This document shows positions 62,662 through 64,000 of a stretch of DNA of 64,000 nucleotides, one piece after another. Position numbers and translations under genes: made by a program. Within the stretch, counting starts at the first letter, position 1; each line of letters starts with the position of its first letter. Source of the DNA: Engraulis encrasicolus (lineage: Eukaryota; Chordata; Actinopteri; Clupeiformes; Engraulidae). The notes beneath the pieces were generated by a model, which was given only the letters and a program-made list of their open reading frames with translations, was not told where the DNA came from and did not search any database. The stretch spans positions 20,419,815-20,483,814 of the forward strand of contig NC_085866.1 of NCBI RefSeq assembly GCF_034702125.1. The letters run 5' to 3'.

Positions 62662-64000
62662 GTGACATTATCAATCAAATCAGATTCTCCTCAATGAGCA
62701 GATCACAAAAAGAGTACTAAAAGTCTTCCGGTGAAAGAAAAGTAGAAGAAAGAAAAGAAGAAGCTAGGGGTGTTCTTCACAAAAAAAACACACACTGGCA
62801 CTGAGACACCAAGGAAAGACTTAAAAGAACAAAAATACTTCTTAAGTGTTGTAACATGATGAAGCCTTGGAGTCTTTTGTTGTTTTATCTGAAGTTTCGT
62901 TTCCCAAGAGCACCAATTATGCCCAAGTCAATGAAGTGCTCATTGAGGAACATTTGCTTGCAACAAAGGCTGTTTTTCGTACCGTATTTGTTTGCTCCAA
63001 ACCTCCATTAAAAGTCAAGTCTGACCTTGGAACAGTAACAAAGAAATGTCTGATGTTAACTTTTGACAAAATCTATGAATCATTATGAAAAACTGTAATA
63101 TTACTGTACTATCTTTAGATAACCCGAAGACAAATAAAACACTGAAATATAATGAACATTGTAAAAATCTCTCATAAAAGTGGTCAGAACCATGGGCAGC
63201 CAGCATATTGTGGCTTTAAAAAAATCATTCACAAGTGATCAAAAGATTTTAAATCCTTCATATAAATAAATAAAAAAGTTGTACCTGTCAGAGACATTTG
63301 GTAGGTACTGTGAAGGATTTAATCTCTGAAAAAAAAAACATCAAAAGAGTTAAAGTAGAAAAGCATTTTAATGTATATTATAGGACAGCCTCCAGTCTTT
63401 CTCACATGATGATGTTACATGGTCCTGGACGCTAGGGTCCTGGGAAGGAAGTTCCTCTCTGCCATCTCTTGTCCAAACGAGGGAAAACTTGTAATGAAGG
63501 GGCACCGTTTGACATTGTGGCCCCCTGAAAGACAAACATTTTGGGCAGCCCAATCGTATCATATAGTCCTCCGTTTGAAGCTCTAGGCCCCCTGAATCGC
63601 CCCAATTCACCTACAGTACTTAGCAGTGCCCCTTTGATGTTGTACTTCCGAAAACAAAATGTACAAAATAAATAAATTATAAAAGGACCCATCTCCGTCT
63701 AAGCACTTTCATCGGTAGTCTTCCGGACACAGGTCTCTCAGGCCTTTTGCCACGTGGGGATAGAATCTTACTCTTTTACATTGTGGTAAGAGTAGAGGGA
63801 CATTTGATAGGCAATATAACTGCTCTAAAGTGGTTGGGCCCTATCGCTTGCTCCTTCAATCTGATAGGATGATGAGATTCTGGGAGTTTCAGTTGATGGA
63901 AATGGAGGTCTCTGGAGACTTGCCTCTGATGCAGTGCTGTGCAGCTAAGCAACCTAGCCTTTTCCTCTTACAAAAAGGTGCCACATCACCACCCACACAC
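62662..64000. other. right flank, no gene recognised
   Basis: AT-rich to 63380, then a GC-balanced stretch with GGCCCCCTGAAAGAC and GGCCCCCTGAATCGCCCC phrases that look like worn hAT-type repeat sequence. ORFs here (62867-63088 +, 63368-63610 -) have no recognisable content. Confidence 0.5.

Overview
This is a eukaryotic window, almost certainly from a ray-finned (teleost) fish. It has long introns with GT/AG junctions, many non-autonomous hAT-type DNA elements with 8-bp target-site duplications (TSDs), a Tc1 element typical of fish genomes, tRNA-derived SINEs, LINE tails and long CA/GT/CT microsatellites. I see no bacterial genes, operons, CRISPR arrays or ribosome binding sites.

Positions 580-46437 (+ strand) hold one gene copy: a full-length, intron-bearing copy of the cohesin ATPase SMC1A. 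I find 26 coding segments, E1-E26, in the correct order from the initiator ATG to the TAA. They cover the N-terminal head with Walker A, the coiled coil, the hinge, the return coiled coil, and the C-terminal head with the LSGGEK signature and Walker B. Segment sequence is still very close to vertebrate SMC1A and most splice sites are intact, but the copy is broken many times. E1 has a 7-bp frameshifting deletion just before the Walker A region. E2 is split by a 330-bp hAT-type insertion with a perfect 8-bp TSD. About 50 codons after E3 are missing. E4, E7 and E18 carry in-frame stops. E6 and E21 are frameshifted by one base. E13 has lost its acceptor AG. The Walker B catalytic glutamate in E24 is changed to alanine. 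I read it as a recently inactivated, unprocessed duplicate of smc1a.

The oddest feature of this pseudogene is that pieces spanning exon/intron boundaries have been copied locally again and again. Extra copies of exon ends lie next to E5, E6, E9, E10, E11, E12, E13, E14, E19, E21 and E25. Two have grown into arrays: a purine-rich one after E6, and about 18 copies of the E14 3' end with its splice donor.

The introns are layered with transposons: an apparently intact Tc1/mariner element (337-aa DD34E transposase), nested foldback elements of 1.5 and 1.8 kb that share terminal and internal modules, many short hAT-type elements with visible TSDs, and a small element carrying a telomere-like TTAGGG array.

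Downstream of the pseudogene, 46438-52222 has no gene. It holds a LINE 3' fragment and small palindromic elements. Positions 52223-62661 are a complete LTR retroelement lying on the minus strand. Its LTRs are about 2.46 and 2.49 kb, end in TGTAGG/CCTACA and are flanked by a GTGA TSD. The 5.5-kb interior carries one 1127-codon ORF of unknown function and no recognisable pol. This is the best candidate for something undescribed. The last 1.3 kb has no recognisable gene.
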